Source of the DNA: Thiohalocapsa marina | GTDB taxonomy: Bacteria > Pseudomonadota > Gammaproteobacteria > Chromatiales > Chromatiaceae | Assembly: GCF_008632335.1 (NCBI RefSeq) | Contig: NZ_VWXX01000019.1 | Coordinates: 1 to 62,220 of the forward strand | Direction: 5' to 3' | DNA: 62,220 bases | Shown: in pieces, positions 46,247 through 61,200 of the stretch | Layout of the letters: each line of letters starts with the position of its first letter | How positions within the stretch are numbered: the stretch's first letter is position 1 | Position numbers and translations under genes: made by a program | The notes under the pieces: generated by a model | Database searches by the model: none | Told to the model about the DNA's origin: nothing | What the model saw: the letters and a program-made list of their open reading frames with translations, nothing else

Positions 46247-49200
46247 ATGGTGAATCCTCGCCCGTTTGCAAGCTCCCTCTTCAGCCTCCTGTTGGCCGCC
46301 CCGCTAGGGCTGGCGGTGACGCAGGCCCATGCCTATCCCTATCCCCCGGATTGGGACGGGCCTGACTGGGGCGCTGGCCAGGTCATCGAGGGGATCTCCC
46401 CATCAACCGAAGACCCGGCTCACGGCGGCCCGATCCATTTCGCCCCGGCCCCATGGCCATCCGAGCCCGAGGATCCCGCCAACTGCGGCGTGGACTGCGG
46501 CGACTGGAAGCCATATTCGCGCTTCCAGGCCGACATCAACGACCCGCGCGTTCAGGACCCGTCCAACGGCGGCACCTCGCCGCAGAACTACGTCAACATC
46601 GCCTCGTCCTGTATCGACAAGAACCTGCCCAGCATCTATTACCACCTGCGCAAGGGCGCGGCCGTGGATGGCAGCGAGGACGTCATCATGTTCCGCTGGC
46701 GGGTGGAGCAGATCGCCAATACCTATGCCACCGGCCCCAAGGCCGGCAGTTACGGCGCGACGGACCCCTGGAACTCCGCCCTCTGGACCGTGCTGTTCGA
46801 CCTCGACGGCGACGGCTTCCGGGACGTCGCGGCCCATCTGGATGGCTCCTCCGGCGCGCCTTCGACCGCCATCGATCGGCTTGCGGGTATCTGGGGCAAT
46901 GTTCCCACCCAGTCGGTCGATTACCTGAATGACCCCAGCATCAACCTGATCGCTCACAATCCGACGGCCTTCATCGGCGACAACAACCAGATACTGAATT
47001 TTGCCGGGAATCCCGCGAATCCGACCGAAGCCTGGCCCAACGGCTCCGATGAGACCCTCTGGGACTACGGGACCAGCCGCTCCAGGCTGGTCTACACCAA
47101 CTCCTGCACCGAATACTTCATCGATTACCAGATCCCGGTGCGGATGCTGGATGCCTCGAGCACTGGGCCCAACCCAGACCTGAACGGCCCCAGGATCGAC
47201 CGCGACACCCCGATCTCCATGCTGTTCTGCACCGCGAACAGCCTCAACAATCCCTTCCAGAAGGACTGCGCCCTTAACGCCAGCTTCATCGGCGATGCCT
47301 CCAGGCCCGCGCCGTTCGGGGACTACCTGTCCTTCAACAAGCCGACCCCTTACGCCCAGCCCATCGTCTCCAGCGTCAGCGCGACGCCGCCGAGTACCTG
47401 TCCTGGCAACTACACCCTCGCGGCCAAGATCCAGGACACCCTCTACGTCAACGCGAGCGGCTCAGTGGAGCCCTCCATCCAGTCGGTCGAGTTCTACTAT
47501 TGGTACGACCAGGATGGCGATGGCACCACCGCCGGCGACCCGGGCAGCGCCTGGACCTATGCCGTCGATGGCACGCTGCAATCAGGCACCCTCAACACCT
47601 GGGCCGCGAGCTGGGATGCCAGCGGTTTATTGAAGGGCCGCTATCTGATTGGCGTGCAGGCGGTGGATGACGGGACCCTGCACGATCTGGATGTGCCGGA
47701 TGCCCCCGTCAACCACCGGACCTTCTCCTACCTGCCGGGCAGCACGGACCCCGCCACCCAGGCCCAGATCTACACCAACGACTGGGGTTGGGACGGGCTG
47801 GCCAAGATCTGGGTGCAGGGGACCGATATCGGCTGGATCGAAGGCGAGGAGGGCGCTTTCCCCGATCATGATCCAACGATCACCCCCGGCGGCACCGAGG
47901 ACTGGTTCGGCAACCCCGATGTGACCGGCGTGCAGACCGCCCTGATCGGCGTGGCCCTGAATGTCTGCGGCCTGTCTCCCGAGTTGATCAAGTCGGCCAA
48001 TGTCGAGCAAACCACCATTGGCGCCGACGTTCAGTACAGCCTCTCCGTGGTCAACAAGACCGGCGGGTCGCTGACGGTCGACAGCATCACCGACACCCTG
48101 CCGGACGGCTTCAGCTACGTCAGCACCCAGGGCCCGGGCGATACGCCCGCCAGCAGCCTCTGCTCGGATTCCTGCCCTACGCCGACAACGGGCGGCGGCA
48201 ACAGCTATACCTGGAGCTTTTCGACCCCCGCGACCGTCCCGGGCGGTTGTTCGTCTTCGGATTATTCGGCCTGTACCCGGACCCTGGTCTACAACACCAG
48301 GGCCTCGGCGACGGTGGGTACCTACAACAATGTCGCCAGCATGCTGACGGATTTCGGCAGCGTCGCCAGCAATCCGGTCCAGGTAGGCGTCGGTGCGCCG
48401 CGTCTCAGCCTCAGCAAGACCCCGACGGACGGCGCCGACCCGCCGAATCCCAAATACAGCGCCGCGCTCGGCGAGACCATCACCTACGTCATCACCTATT
48501 CCAACGACTCGCCGGTGACGGCCACCGGCGTCGTCCTCACCGACGTCATCCCAGACGGCCTGACCTACGGCAGTTGCACGGGTGGCTGCACGCGTTCCGG
48601 CGACACGCTCGACACGCTCATCTGGCAGATCGGCGATCTCGCGCCGGGCGAGGGCCCCTATACGGTGAGCTATACCGCCACCGTCACCGATCCCTATCCG
48701 GCGACGGCGCAGGTCCCCAACGTCAATACCGTCACCATCGACGGCGACAATACCGAGCCGGCGGAGGCGAGCGCCTCGGTCTTCGTGCAGACGCCCCGGC
48801 CGCAATTGGTGATCCAGAAGACCGCCAACAAGACGCTGGTGGACCCGGCGGGCACCAGCCCCGCTAATCAGGTGACCTTCACCCTGAGCTACGCCAATAC
48901 GGGCGATGCCGCAACAACCGGCGTGGTGCTGTCCGATCCGATACCGGCAGGCTTCACCTTCGTGAGCTGTTCTGGCAGTTGCGCCCATCCGGGGGTGGGC
49001 AATAACGGCACGGTCTCATGGAACCTTGGCACGCTGAACGCGGGCGCAAGTGGATCCGTGACCCTTACCGCCCAGGTCAGCAACCCCTTTACGGGGACCG
49101 ACAATCCGGTGACCAACACGGCGAGCCTCTCGTCGACAGAGATCACCACGCCGGTGACGGATAGCGCGGATGTGGGGGTCAGCCAGAGCCAGACGGAACA

Positions 49201-52200
49201 GCTCTGCCGCACCCTCTACCTGTCCGACCAGCAAGGCGATGTCGGCAACGATGGGACTCAATATCTCGCCACGACGGCGACCCCGACGGGGGAGACGAAG
49301 ACGATCGCAAAGCTCGCGGATGACACGCTCAATACCGGCATCATCGAGATCGCCCGGTTCTACCAAGACCCGGTGTCCAGTCAACTCGTGACCTTTGACG
49401 GTTCTTCCACGCTTGGCGGGCAGCTCGATTACATCAAGTCCGCCTCGCTTGGCGGATCGGCGCAATCCAACTCGACCCTGTACGTCACCGTCTACGACTA
49501 CGACCCGGCCGACGGCAGCACCACGCAAATCGCTCAGAGCGTCAAGACCGACAATGGCGCGCCAACCCCGCCGGTCACCCTGACGGGTGCATCGGCAACC
49601 GGCTCCCTGGCCAAAGGGCATCGCCTGCTGGTGGTGATGGGCGTGGATATGGCGTCCAATAAGGCCACGACCATCGAACTGCATGCCAACTCGGTCAACA
49701 GCTATGTGGAGATCTGCGCGCCGCCTCCGGCGAATCTGGTGCTCGACAAGACCGTCGACACCGCGAGCCTCGACGCCACTGGCGCCAGCCGCACCCTGAC
49801 CTACACCCTCAACTATGCCAACACCAGCGGCGCGACTGGCACCACCGGGGCCATTCTCACCGATACCCTGCCGCTCTCTGGCGTGACCTACAGCAGCTGC
49901 GACTGGTCTGGAAGCCACTTTACGGGGTGCAGCTACAGCGGCGGCGTGGTCAGCTTCCATGATGGATCGGGTAGCGGGGTGAGCATTCCGGCCGGCGCGA
50001 GCGGCAGCGTCACCGTCACGGTCAACGTGGCGGATAGCCTGAGCGTGAGCAGCCTGACCAACACCGCCAGCATCAGCTCCGACCAGACCTCGGCCGTGGA
50101 GGCCACCGCCGTCACCGCCGTGGTCGGCGGCGAGGACCCCGAGGGAACGGCCAATCTCATCATCGCGAAGTCCGCCAGCGATACCCTGCTGCTCCCCGGC
50201 GACACGGTGACCTATACCCTGACCCTGCTGAACGCCGGCACCAGGACGGCGACCAACATCACCATCAGCGACGATTTCCCGGAGGCCGACTGGTTTGCCT
50301 ATCAGGCCGGGAGCTGCACCGTGTCGGCGGGCACCTGTTCGCCCTCCGGTACGCCATCCGCCAGCCTGTCATGGGCGCTCGACAGCCTGGCACCGGGCAC
50401 GACCGCGACCCTCAGCTTTACGATGGATGTCGGCACCTCGGAGACAACCTCCCCGCCGGATGGCGTCACGACCCGCGACAACCTGGCGACCGGTGCCTAC
50501 GCGGGCTGTGAGTCGGAGTCCTGCGGCTCGACCAGCAACACCGTGACCGTCTCGGTCAGCACCAATCCCTATCTCGCCATCGACAAGAGCGTCTCGCCAA
50601 CCGATGCCGACCCCCCGCCGGCGCCAGGCGATGTGCTGACCTACACCCTGCTGGTCAACAATACGGGCTCGGGCGGCGCGAGTAATGTGCAGGTGCGCGA
50701 CCCCATCCCCGCCTACACCAGCTTCATCGCCGGCAGCATCACGGTGCCCCAGGGCTGGAGCTCCAGTTTCGACGCAATCAACAACCAGGTCCTGTTCGAG
50801 GTGGGCACCCTCCATGCCGAGAAATCCGCCAGCCTGAGCTTCCAGGTCAGGCTCAACAGCCCGCTGCCCGCGGGCGATTCGACCCTGACCAACATTGCCG
50901 CCGTCACGGCCAGCAATGCGCCGTCGAAAACCGACGACGCCGTCACCACAGCTCAGGCCGCCCCGGTGCTGACCCTCGACAAATCCGGTCCGGCCAGCGC
51001 CCCCTATCCGGCGGCCAGGCTGACGGCTGCCGCGAGCGCCAGCACGACGCTGTTCGTCGACGACATCGCCGCGTTCACGGTTGGCCAATTCATCCAGGTC
51101 GGCGCCACCCTGGCGCGCATCACGGGGCTGGCGGGCAGCGCCCTGATCGTGGATACCGCGATCACGGCGGCCGCGAATGCCGACGTGATCGGCGCCGTGA
51201 CCTACAGCCTGACCTACCGCAATACCGGCGATGCGGATGCCTCCGGGGTAACGATCACCGACACCTTGCCGGCGGGCCCGCCGGGACTGACCTATGTCGC
51301 CTCCGTGCCTGAGGCCGACTCCGCTCCCGCGATCGGTGCTTCCGGTGTTGTGACCTGGAATCTGGGCGCACTGCCCGCCGAGGCCAGCGGCTCGGTACAG
51401 GTCATCGCGCTGCCCACCGGCCCGGGAACCGTGACCAATTCGGCCGCCATCGACAGCGCCGAGACCGACCCGGTCGAGGACGAGGCCCAGACCGCCTTTG
51501 GCGGACTCCGGATCACCAAGCGCACCACCACGCCCATCGCCGCCGCACCGGGCGAGGCCACCTACGTCATCGAGGTCACCAATACGCTGGACACCGCGGT
51601 CGCGGGCGTGACGGTCACCGACACCCTGAGTTCGGGCTTCAGCTACAAAAGCACGGATGACATCGTCGCGACCGGCGCGACCCGGACCAGCACCGAAGAT
51701 CCAGCCGCCGGGGCGCAGCAACCGGTCTGGGGCACCTGGACCTTGCCGGCCAATGGCAGCCTCAGCCTCACCTTCACCGCCAATGTCGGCGATTCCGCTT
51801 TGTCGGCCGAGGAGCAGCCCGTAGGCCCCGGCACCTACCAGAACGAGGCCAGTGTCGCCACCACCACGCCGGGCGTCGGCATCACGCCGTTCGATCCCCT
51901 GGCCACCACCGCGGAGGACGTGACCATCCTCCCGGCCGATACCGGCCTTCTGGAGGGCGTTGTCTACCAGGACAACGACGCGGACGGGCAATTCGACGCC
52001 GCGACAGATACCCCACTGGGTGGCATCTCGGTGACGATCATCGCCGCCGACGGCACGGTCTACGTGGCCATCACCGACTCCGCCGGTTACTACAGCAGGA
52101 TCGTGGCCGCGGGTGACACCCTGGTGGATGTCCAGAACGGCACGGTCCTGCCGGAACTGGTCCTGACGACCTCGACCGGGGACGATGGCACCGATCCCGC

Positions 52201-55200
52201 CACCGTCACGGTTCCCACGGGTGGCATCGCGACCAAGAACACCGGCTACGTGCCCGCGGGCGCGGACCTTGCGAGCATCGCCGGCAATGTCTGGAACGAC
52301 GCCGACGCCGATCAGGCCGTCAACGGCGCCGAGGCCGGCATGATCGGCGTCCAGGTGATTCTGCGCGATGGCGATGGAGCCATCGTCGCGACGGAGTACA
52401 CCGACGCGCTCGGCAACTACGCCTTCCCGAATATACCCCCCGGCAGCTATCAGGTGGACCTGGTGCCCCCGACGGGCTACCTGGTGACCACCGGCAATGA
52501 TCCGGCCCCGGTGACCGTCGCGGCCGGGAGCACCGGGGAGGCGAACTTTGGCCTGCTGCGAGGCGTCACGCTCTCTGGCACGGTCTTCAATGACCTGGAC
52601 GCCAGCAAGGTGCAGGATGGCACCGAAGCCGGCGTGGACCCGGACGATCTCAACGTCGTGATCACCGACAGCGCGGGCAAGGTGCTGGCGGTCAGCGCGG
52701 TCGCTGCGGACGGCACCTGGAGCGCGGACGTTACCCCGGGCAGCGGTTACCAGGCCTATGTCACGACGGCGAGTCCAACCCTGGGCGAGACCGTCACCCC
52801 CGCCGCGCGCTTGCCGGCCGGCTGGCTGGTGACCGGCGAGAACATCGCCGATACGGTCCAAGCACCCGCCAATGGCATCCTGACCGGCATCGACGCCAGC
52901 GCTGATCGCTCGGGATTGAATTTCGGCATACGCGCCGGCGGCAGCATCGGCGACTACGTCTGGCACGACACCAATCACGACGGCATCCAGGATCCGGCCG
53001 AGTCCGGCATCGCTGGCGTCAAGGTCATCCTCTATGACTCGACCGGCACGAACAAGCTCGTCGAGACCCTTACCGATGGCGCTGGCAAGTATCGCTTCAC
53101 CGATCTCGCGGATGGCACCTACGTGGTCCAGTTTCAGCCCGCGGCGGCCTATACGCGGACCACGACCAATGCCGGCAGCGGCGCCCTGCAGGATAGCTTC
53201 GACAGCGATGCGGCCAATGGGGAATACAAGGTCACCGTGACCCTGACGGGTGGCACCACGAACCTGACCATCGACGCCGGCTTCTACATCGAGGACGCGA
53301 GCCCGGCCAGCATTGGCGACCGCGTCTGGTATGACAGTAACGGCGATGGCATCCAGGATGCCGGCGAGCCTGGGCTGGGAGGGGTCAGCGTCAGTCTGCT
53401 GGACGCCGACAATAGCAATGCGTTGGTGGCGACGCGCGTCAGCGACGCCGACGGCTCCTATGAATTCGCGGGTCTGCCGGCGGGCAACTATGTCCTGCAA
53501 TTCGATGCGCCTGATGGCTACGTGCTCAGTCCGCAAGACGCCGGCAGCCCCAACGACGATGCTACGGACAGCGACGCTGATCCGAGCACCGGCTTGACCG
53601 CATCCATCCCCCTGACTGCGGGTCAGGCGTTGACCGACGTGGACGCTGGTCTCTCTCTGACTTCCGGCGATCCAGGCAGAATCGGTGATCGGGTCTGGTA
53701 CGACGGCGGGTCCGGAACCCCGGCCAATGACGGCAACGGCGTCCAGGATGCCGGCGAGCCCGGCATCCCCGGCGTGTGGGTCAATCTCTACGACGCCACC
53801 GGCACGACCCTGCTGCAGACGACGCAGACCGACACCACGGGCGCCTACCAGTTCAATGGCCTGGCCGCTGGCGACTACGTGGTCGAGGTCGTGAAGCCGA
53901 ACGCCAGCTATGACTTCAGCCCGACCGGCGAGGGGACCAGCGAGACGGATAGCGACCCCAATCCAACGACGGGTCGCGTGACCCTCACCCTGGCCGACGG
54001 CGAGGTCGTCGACGACATCGACGCGGGTCTGCGCGTACCTGACAAGGAACCGATCACCATCGGCGACTTCGTCTGGAAGGATCTGGACGGCCAGAAGGAC
54101 CCGGACAGCGGGGAGGGCCTGGCGAGTGTCGAGGTCGTGCTCTACGACAATCTCGGCTTCCCGCTGGCGCGGCTGACCACCACGGCTGCCGATGCCAACT
54201 ATGGCTTCACCGGCGTTGCCGCCGGCGGCAGCTATCGCGTCGCCATTGACACCGGCACCCTCGGCAATCTGATCCAGATCGCTGATCCGGATGTCACCCT
54301 GGACAACCGGACGGACCTGATCAAACAGGACCAGTCTACGGACGCCGCCGATTTCGGCTACCTGGCGCCGAGTGCTTCGGTCACCATTGTCAAAACCGCG
54401 GCTGATGGGGAGCCGCGCAACGACAGCCAGCAGCTCCGCAGCGGCGGCACGGCCAATTTCGAGGTCACCGTCACCAACAGCGGCAACCTGACCCTGACCA
54501 GCATCGCGGTCACCGATGCACTGACACCAGCCTGCGATTTCACCATCGCCAGCCTGGCGCCGGGGGCGAGCAGCGACGTCAAGACCTGCGCCAAGGCCAA
54601 TGTGACGGCCAACTTCACCAACACGGCCAATGTCGAGGCCCAGCCGGTCGATGCCAGTGGCGATGCGTTCGGGGACACGGTCACCGACAGCGACACCACG
54701 GCTGTCGTTGTCATCGCTCCGGCCATTACCATCGTCAAGACCCCCGACTCCCAGACGGTGACTAGCGGTGGGACGGCCAGTTTCACCATCCGGGTCACCA
54801 ACACCGGCGATGTCACCCTGACCGATGTTCAGATCAGCGATGATTCGACCTCCGCTTGCGCCAAGACCAGTACGGATATCGCTGGCCTAGGCTCTTTAGT
54901 GTCCGCCGCTTATGTGGAATACACCTGCGAAAGCTCAGCGCTGACCGCGTCATTTGTCAATACTGCCTCGGTCTCCGCCACGCCACCCGTCGGCGCCGCT
55001 GTCACGGACGACGATTCGGCCGCGGTCAATGTGGTCACGTCCGGCATCTCCATCTCGAAGACCCCCGAGGAGCAGACCATCCACAAGGGCGGCACGGCCG
55101 AGTTCACCATCACGGTGACCAATACCGGTGACGTGGACCTTACCAATGTGAGCGTGGCTGACCCGAACTCGTCGGACTGTGCGAAGACGATTGGAACGCT

Positions 55201-58200
55201 CGCGGCGAGCGACGAGTACGAGTACACCTGCTCGCTGACGGGTGTCGATGCGTCCTTCGACAATACAGCAACGGTCACGGCCGATGGCGGCCTCAGTGCC
55301 GATGATGTCGCGAAGGTCACAGTCATCGATCCGCAACTCAGCCTCACCAAGCTGACCAACGATGCCAATGACGACGAAGGCCCGATCACCGTGCGGACGG
55401 GCACCCTGGTCACCTGGGAATACATCGTCGAGAACACCGGCGATGTGGCTTTGACGAACGTCACGGTCGAGGATGCCCCGGAAGGGACCATCTCCTGTCC
55501 GCCCGATCAGGCGGCCGAGCTTGCGGTCGGCGCCTCCATGACCTGCCTGGGGTATGGTCTGGCGGGCGAGACGTCTTATTCGAACACGGCCACTGTGACC
55601 GGCACACCACCCTCAGGGCCAGACGTCGAGGCAACGGATGCCAGCGCCTACACGGGCTACAACCCCGGCGTGATCGGTAATCGGATCTGGCTGGACGAGA
55701 ACGGCAACAGCATCCCGGATGCCGGCGAGTCGGGTATCGCCAACCTCAAGGTCGAGTTGAAGGACGACGGCACGCTCGTGGCGACGACCTACACCGACAC
55801 CAACGGCGGCTATCTGTTCACCGGCGTGCCGGCCGGCGACTATCAAGTCGTGGTGACGCCGACCTTGAGTCTCCTTCCCACCTATAACGAGGACTTCGCG
55901 GCAGAACCCTCCGCCGGCGCGCTGGACAACCAGACCGCCGTGACCCTGGCGGCCGGCGTTCAGCACCTGACCGCCGACTTCGGCTACAACTGGGTGGCGC
56001 CGCTCGACAGCACCAGCCCAGGCGCGACTACGACCGGCGCCATTGGCGACCGCGTCTGGAGCGACGCCAACGGCGATGGCCTGCAAAACCCGGGTGAGTC
56101 GGGCATCGGCGGCGTGACCCTGACCCTGACCGGTCCTGGTGCCGACGGCATCCTGGGCACCGCGGATGACACCTCCCTAGCGACAACGCAGACCGACGCG
56201 GCCGGCAACTATATCTTTGACGACCTGCCGAGCGGCGCCTACGCGATCACGGTAGACACGACCACCTTGCCCACGGCTAGCGGCCTGAGCTGGACCCAGA
56301 CCGGCGACCCCGATGGCGCCGGCGCCACCGATGGCAAGACCACCACGCCCATCCTGCTGGCCCCGGGCGATGTCTATGTGAATGCGGATTTCGGCTTCCA
56401 GCCGAATCAGGGAAGCAGCATTGGTGACCTCGTCTGGTTCGACATGAATGCCGACGGTCAGTTGGATGCGGGCGAAACGGGGGTCCCCGGTATCGGCATC
56501 GCGCTGGTGCAGGACACCAACGGTAACGACGTCTGGGATGCTGGCGAGCCCGTCATCGCCACGACCGTGACGGATGCCTCCGGGAACTATCTCTTCCCGG
56601 GGGTCCAGGCGGGCGATTATGTGGTGGCCGTCACCGATGCCGAGAGTCTGCTCTATTGGGCGCTGCCGAGCAGCGATCCGGATCTGCCCGGGGAGCTCAA
56701 CAACGGCCTGGATCCTGATTCCAGGTTCGACCAGCAGGCCGCGGTCAGCGTCGACGGCACGTCGGATCAGCTCGCCATGGACTTCGGCTACATGGCCTAT
56801 GGCATGCACAGCTACTCCGACATCCCTGGCCTGATCGGCTCCTCCGGTCTGATCGGCGACCTGGTCTTCCTCGACCGCAACGGTAACGGAGAAGCCGATC
56901 CCGGCGAGGGGCTTCAGGGCGTGCGGGTCGAGCTGTTTGAGCCGAGCGACCTTGACAATCCCGTCGCCTGGACGACGACCAATGCCGAAGGCGCCTATGC
57001 CTTCGGCCATGTCAATGTGCAGGCAACCTGGGTCGTCCAGATCGACCGCGCGACCCTGCCCAATGGTGGGGCTGGCCTGACCAACAGCATCGATCCTGAT
57101 GGCGGCACGGCTGATCAGTCCGAGGTGTCGAACATCAGCGAGACCGGCAACCTCAACCTGTTGCAGGACTTCGGCTACGCGGCCGACAGCCCCGCCACCA
57201 TCGGCGGCACCGTGTTCGACGATGTGGATGCCGACGGCGAACTGAACGCGGATGACGCGGAGGGCATGCTTCTCGCCAACGTGACCATCGAGTTGCGGGA
57301 TGCCGCCGGCAATAGGGCCGCCTCCACCCGGACCGACAGTCAGGGCCACTACAGCTTCACTGGGCTGCCTGCGGGTACCTACAGCGTCCATGTGACCGAC
57401 ACCCGCAACCTGCTGGAGGGCTGGTGGCATAGCCTGGGCGACCAAGCCGCAGATGCCGACAACGAGAGCAAGTCGGATCCGTTCACATTGGAGGTGACAG
57501 CCGGACAGACCAACACCAACATCGACTTCGGCTACTACCGCCAAGGCGCGGCCCTGGGCAACCGGGTGTGGTCCGACACGAATGGCGACGGCATTCAGGA
57601 CAGCGACGAGGCCGGCCTTGCCGGCGTGACGGTGCAACTGGTCGTGACCTATCCGAACGGCGGGAGCACCGCGCTGAAGACGCTCAGCGGCAGCGATGGC
57701 GGCTATGTCTTCGGCAACCTGCTGCTGGACGAGAGCTTCAATGGCGCGGGGGCCGGTCAGCCGAGCTACTCGATCTCGGCCGTCGCATCGGATGGCTACA
57801 CGGCCAGCCCGGTGGAGCAGGGTGACGACAGATTGGTCGATTCGAACGACCCGACGGGCACCACGGCGACTGTGCTCAAAGGCCAGCTCACCACGGCCGT
57901 GACGGACGATCCGGGCAGCGAGCCGAGCAACGCGGGCTATGACTTCGGCTACGAGCCGCAGATCGATCTGAGCCTGACGAAGGAGGTCAGTCCGACCACT
58001 CAGACAGTGGGTGAGGAGGTCACCTTTACCCTGACCCTGAGCAACGCGGTCGGGTTCTCGGATGCCACCGGGGTTGAGGTCACCGACCTGCTACCGAGCG
58101 GCTATACCTTCGTCTCGGCGGATCCGTCGGCCGACTATGCCAGCGCCTCCGGTCTCTGGACAGTGGGCAACCTGGCCGCCGACGACAGCGCCACGCTGAC

Positions 58201-61200
58201 CATCACGGCCCGGGTCAATGCCAGCGGCACGTATGAGAACGTCGCGGAGGTGACTGCGGCCGATCAGAGCGATGACGACTCGACGCCGGGCAATAGCGCG
58301 ACCGAGCCCAGCGAGGACGACACCGCCAGCGCGGGGCCGACGATCAGTCCCCAGATCGACCTCAGCCTGACCAAGACCGTCAGCGCGATGTCGCCCAAGG
58401 TGGGAGACACCGTCACCTTTACGCTGACGCTGAATAACGCCGTCGGCTATTCCAACGCCACCGGCGTGTCGGTGCAGGACGTGGTGCCGGCGGGCTACGG
58501 CTCCATCAGCGACATCAGCGACAGCGGTAGCGCCAGCGGCAACACGGTGACCTGGACCGGCCTGACCGTGAACGCCAACAGCAACAAATCGCTGACCTTC
58601 AAGGCGGTGGTCCTGCCCAGCGGACCCTATGCAAACACCGCTGAGGTCACGGCGGCCGATCAGGACGACAAGGATTCGACGCCCGATAACGGGACGTCTA
58701 ACGAGGAGGACGATACGGACAGCGTCACGCCGACGCCCGACGCCCAGATCGACCTGAGCCTGACCAAGAGCGTCGATCCCGAGAGCCCGAAGGTGGGCGA
58801 TGCCGTCACCTTCACCCTGACCCTGAGCAACGCGGCAGGGTACGCCGATGCCACGGATGTCTCGGTGCAGGATGCGCTGCCGGCGGGATATGGCACTGTC
58901 TCCGAGATCAGCGACTCCGGGAGCCTCAGCGGCAGTACCCTCACCTGGAGCGGTCTCAGTCTGGCAGCCGGTTCGTCGAAAGACCTGACCTTCAAGGCCG
59001 TGGTCAAGAATACCGGCCCCTACACCAACGTGGCCGAGGTCACCGCGGCGGGCCAGCCCGACAAGGACTCGACGCCGAACAATGGCGCGACCACCCCGGC
59101 CGAGGACGACCGCGCCACCCTGACGCCGACCATCGGCGCCCAGATCGACCTGAGCCTGACCAAGACGGTGGCCCCGCAAACCCCCAAGGTTGGCGACACG
59201 GTGACCTTTACCCTGACGGCGGCCAACGCTGCAGGCTTCACCGATGCCACCGGGGTCGCGGTCACCGATCTGTTACCGAGCGGTTATCGCTTCGTCTCGG
59301 CGGACCCCGCGGCCGACTATGCCAGCGCCACGGGACTCTGGGCGATCGGCGATCTGGATGCCGGCGCTTCCGCCATCCTGGAGATCGAGGCGCGGGTCCT
59401 GGCCAGCGGCGAGTACGAGAACATCGCCGAGGTCACGGATGCGGATCAGGAGTATGACAAGGACTCGACGCCCGGCAACGGTGAAACCGAACCGGCGGAA
59501 GACGATTATGCAGCCGCCGAACCCACGGTCACTGCCTCGGCCGACCTGATCGTGGAGAAGAACGGCCCGGTGCTGGTGGCGGCGGAGGGCGGCATCACCT
59601 ACACCGTGACGGTCTCCAATGCCGGCCCCTCGGCGGCGAACGATGCGGTGTTTGCCGACGATCCGGCCAGCGGCGGACTCATCGGACCCATCACCTGGAC
59701 CTGCGGCAATGCCGTGGGCGGGGCGGTGTGTCCATCAGACTCCGGCAGCGGCGCCCTGAACGCGACCAATGCCACCATCGCCAGCTTCCCGGCGGGCGGC
59801 AGCCTGACCTACACCATCACCGGCACGGCGCCGGCGACGGGCACGGTGACCAACATCGCGACGGTCACGGCCCCGGTGGGCGTGACCGATCCCGACCTGG
59901 ATAACAACAGCGACCAGGTGTTGACCGGGCTGGGCGACACCCCGGCCACGGCCGACCTGTCGGTGCTCAAGTACGGCCCGGCGCAGGTTGTGACGGGTGG
60001 CGCACTGACCTACCACATCGTCGTCACCAATGCCGGGTATGCGGCGGCGAACGGCGCGGTCTTCACGGACACCGTCCCGGCCGAGGTGACCGGCGTCACC
60101 TGGACGTGCACGGCAGTGGGTGGGGCCCTCTGTCCAGACGACATCATGCGCGAGGGCAACGCCATCGCGGAGACCATCGCCAGCTTCCCGGCCGGCGGTA
60201 GCCTCATCTACACCGTCACCGGCACTGCGCCGGCGACGGGCACGGTGCAAAACACCGCTAGCATCGAAGCGCCGGCGGAGGTAACCGATCCGGATGACAC
60301 CAATAACCAGAGCAGCGCCGATACCTTGGTGGTGACAGGGCCGCTCGAGAGCGCCGACCTGGCCCTGGCCAAGACCGGCCCGGCCACGGTCGCCGGTGGC
60401 GGCCTCGTCACCTACCAACTGGTGGTCAGCAACGGCGGCGCGGCCGCGGCCGATGACGCGGGCGTCACCGACCTGGTGCCGTCCGTGCTGAGCGACGTCA
60501 CCTGGACCTGCGGCAGCGCCACTGGCGGGGCCGTCTGTCCCACCTTGAATGGTGCCCTCGATCCGGGCGTGCTCAATTCGGGCAAGGGTGAGGTCAACCT
60601 GACCATCCCGACCTTCCCGGCCGGATCGGGCCTGACCATCAGCGTCACCGGCACGGCGCCGGCGGCGGGGGCCTTCGTCAACAGCGCCCAGGTGCTGCCG
60701 CCGGCGGGTGTCGCCGATCCCGACCCCAGCAACAACCCGGGCGGGCCGGTGATCACCCAGATCCCCACCGTCACCCTGTCGGGCGTCGTCTTCAACGACT
60801 GCCCGACCTGTGGGGGTATCCCCGAAGATGGCATCCAGAATGGCGACGAGCCTGGAGTCGACCCCGGCAACCTCAACGTCGTCATTCTAGACGCCGATGG
60901 CAAGGTGCTCGCGGTCGCGCCGGTCGCGGACGCCACCGGCGCCTGGAGCGCCACGGTGCCGGCGGGCACGGGCTATCAGGCCTACATCACCACCGCGACA
61001 CCCGGGGCTGGATCAAAACCCGATTCCGTCGTGGCCAGCCTGCCCTCCGGCTGGGTGATCACCGGCGAGAACGATGGCACTGACAACGGCATCCTGATCG
61101 ACATAAATGCCAGCATCACGACAGCCAGCCCGACGGTAAGGGCAACCGCCAACACCAGTGTCACCGGGCTCGACTTCGGTATCGAGGCGTCGAACCCCGG

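Noticed and set aside
50369-53536. A 1,055-codon open frame on the minus strand
   Set aside because: It lies wholly opposite the giant repeat gene, has no recognisable domain or start signal, and is an expected shadow of high-G+C biased codons.
51945-60766. Regular repeats that might suggest a CRISPR array
   Set aside because: Units are 300-410 bases, fully coding and protein-level repeats. There are no short identical repeats with unique spacers and no cas genes.
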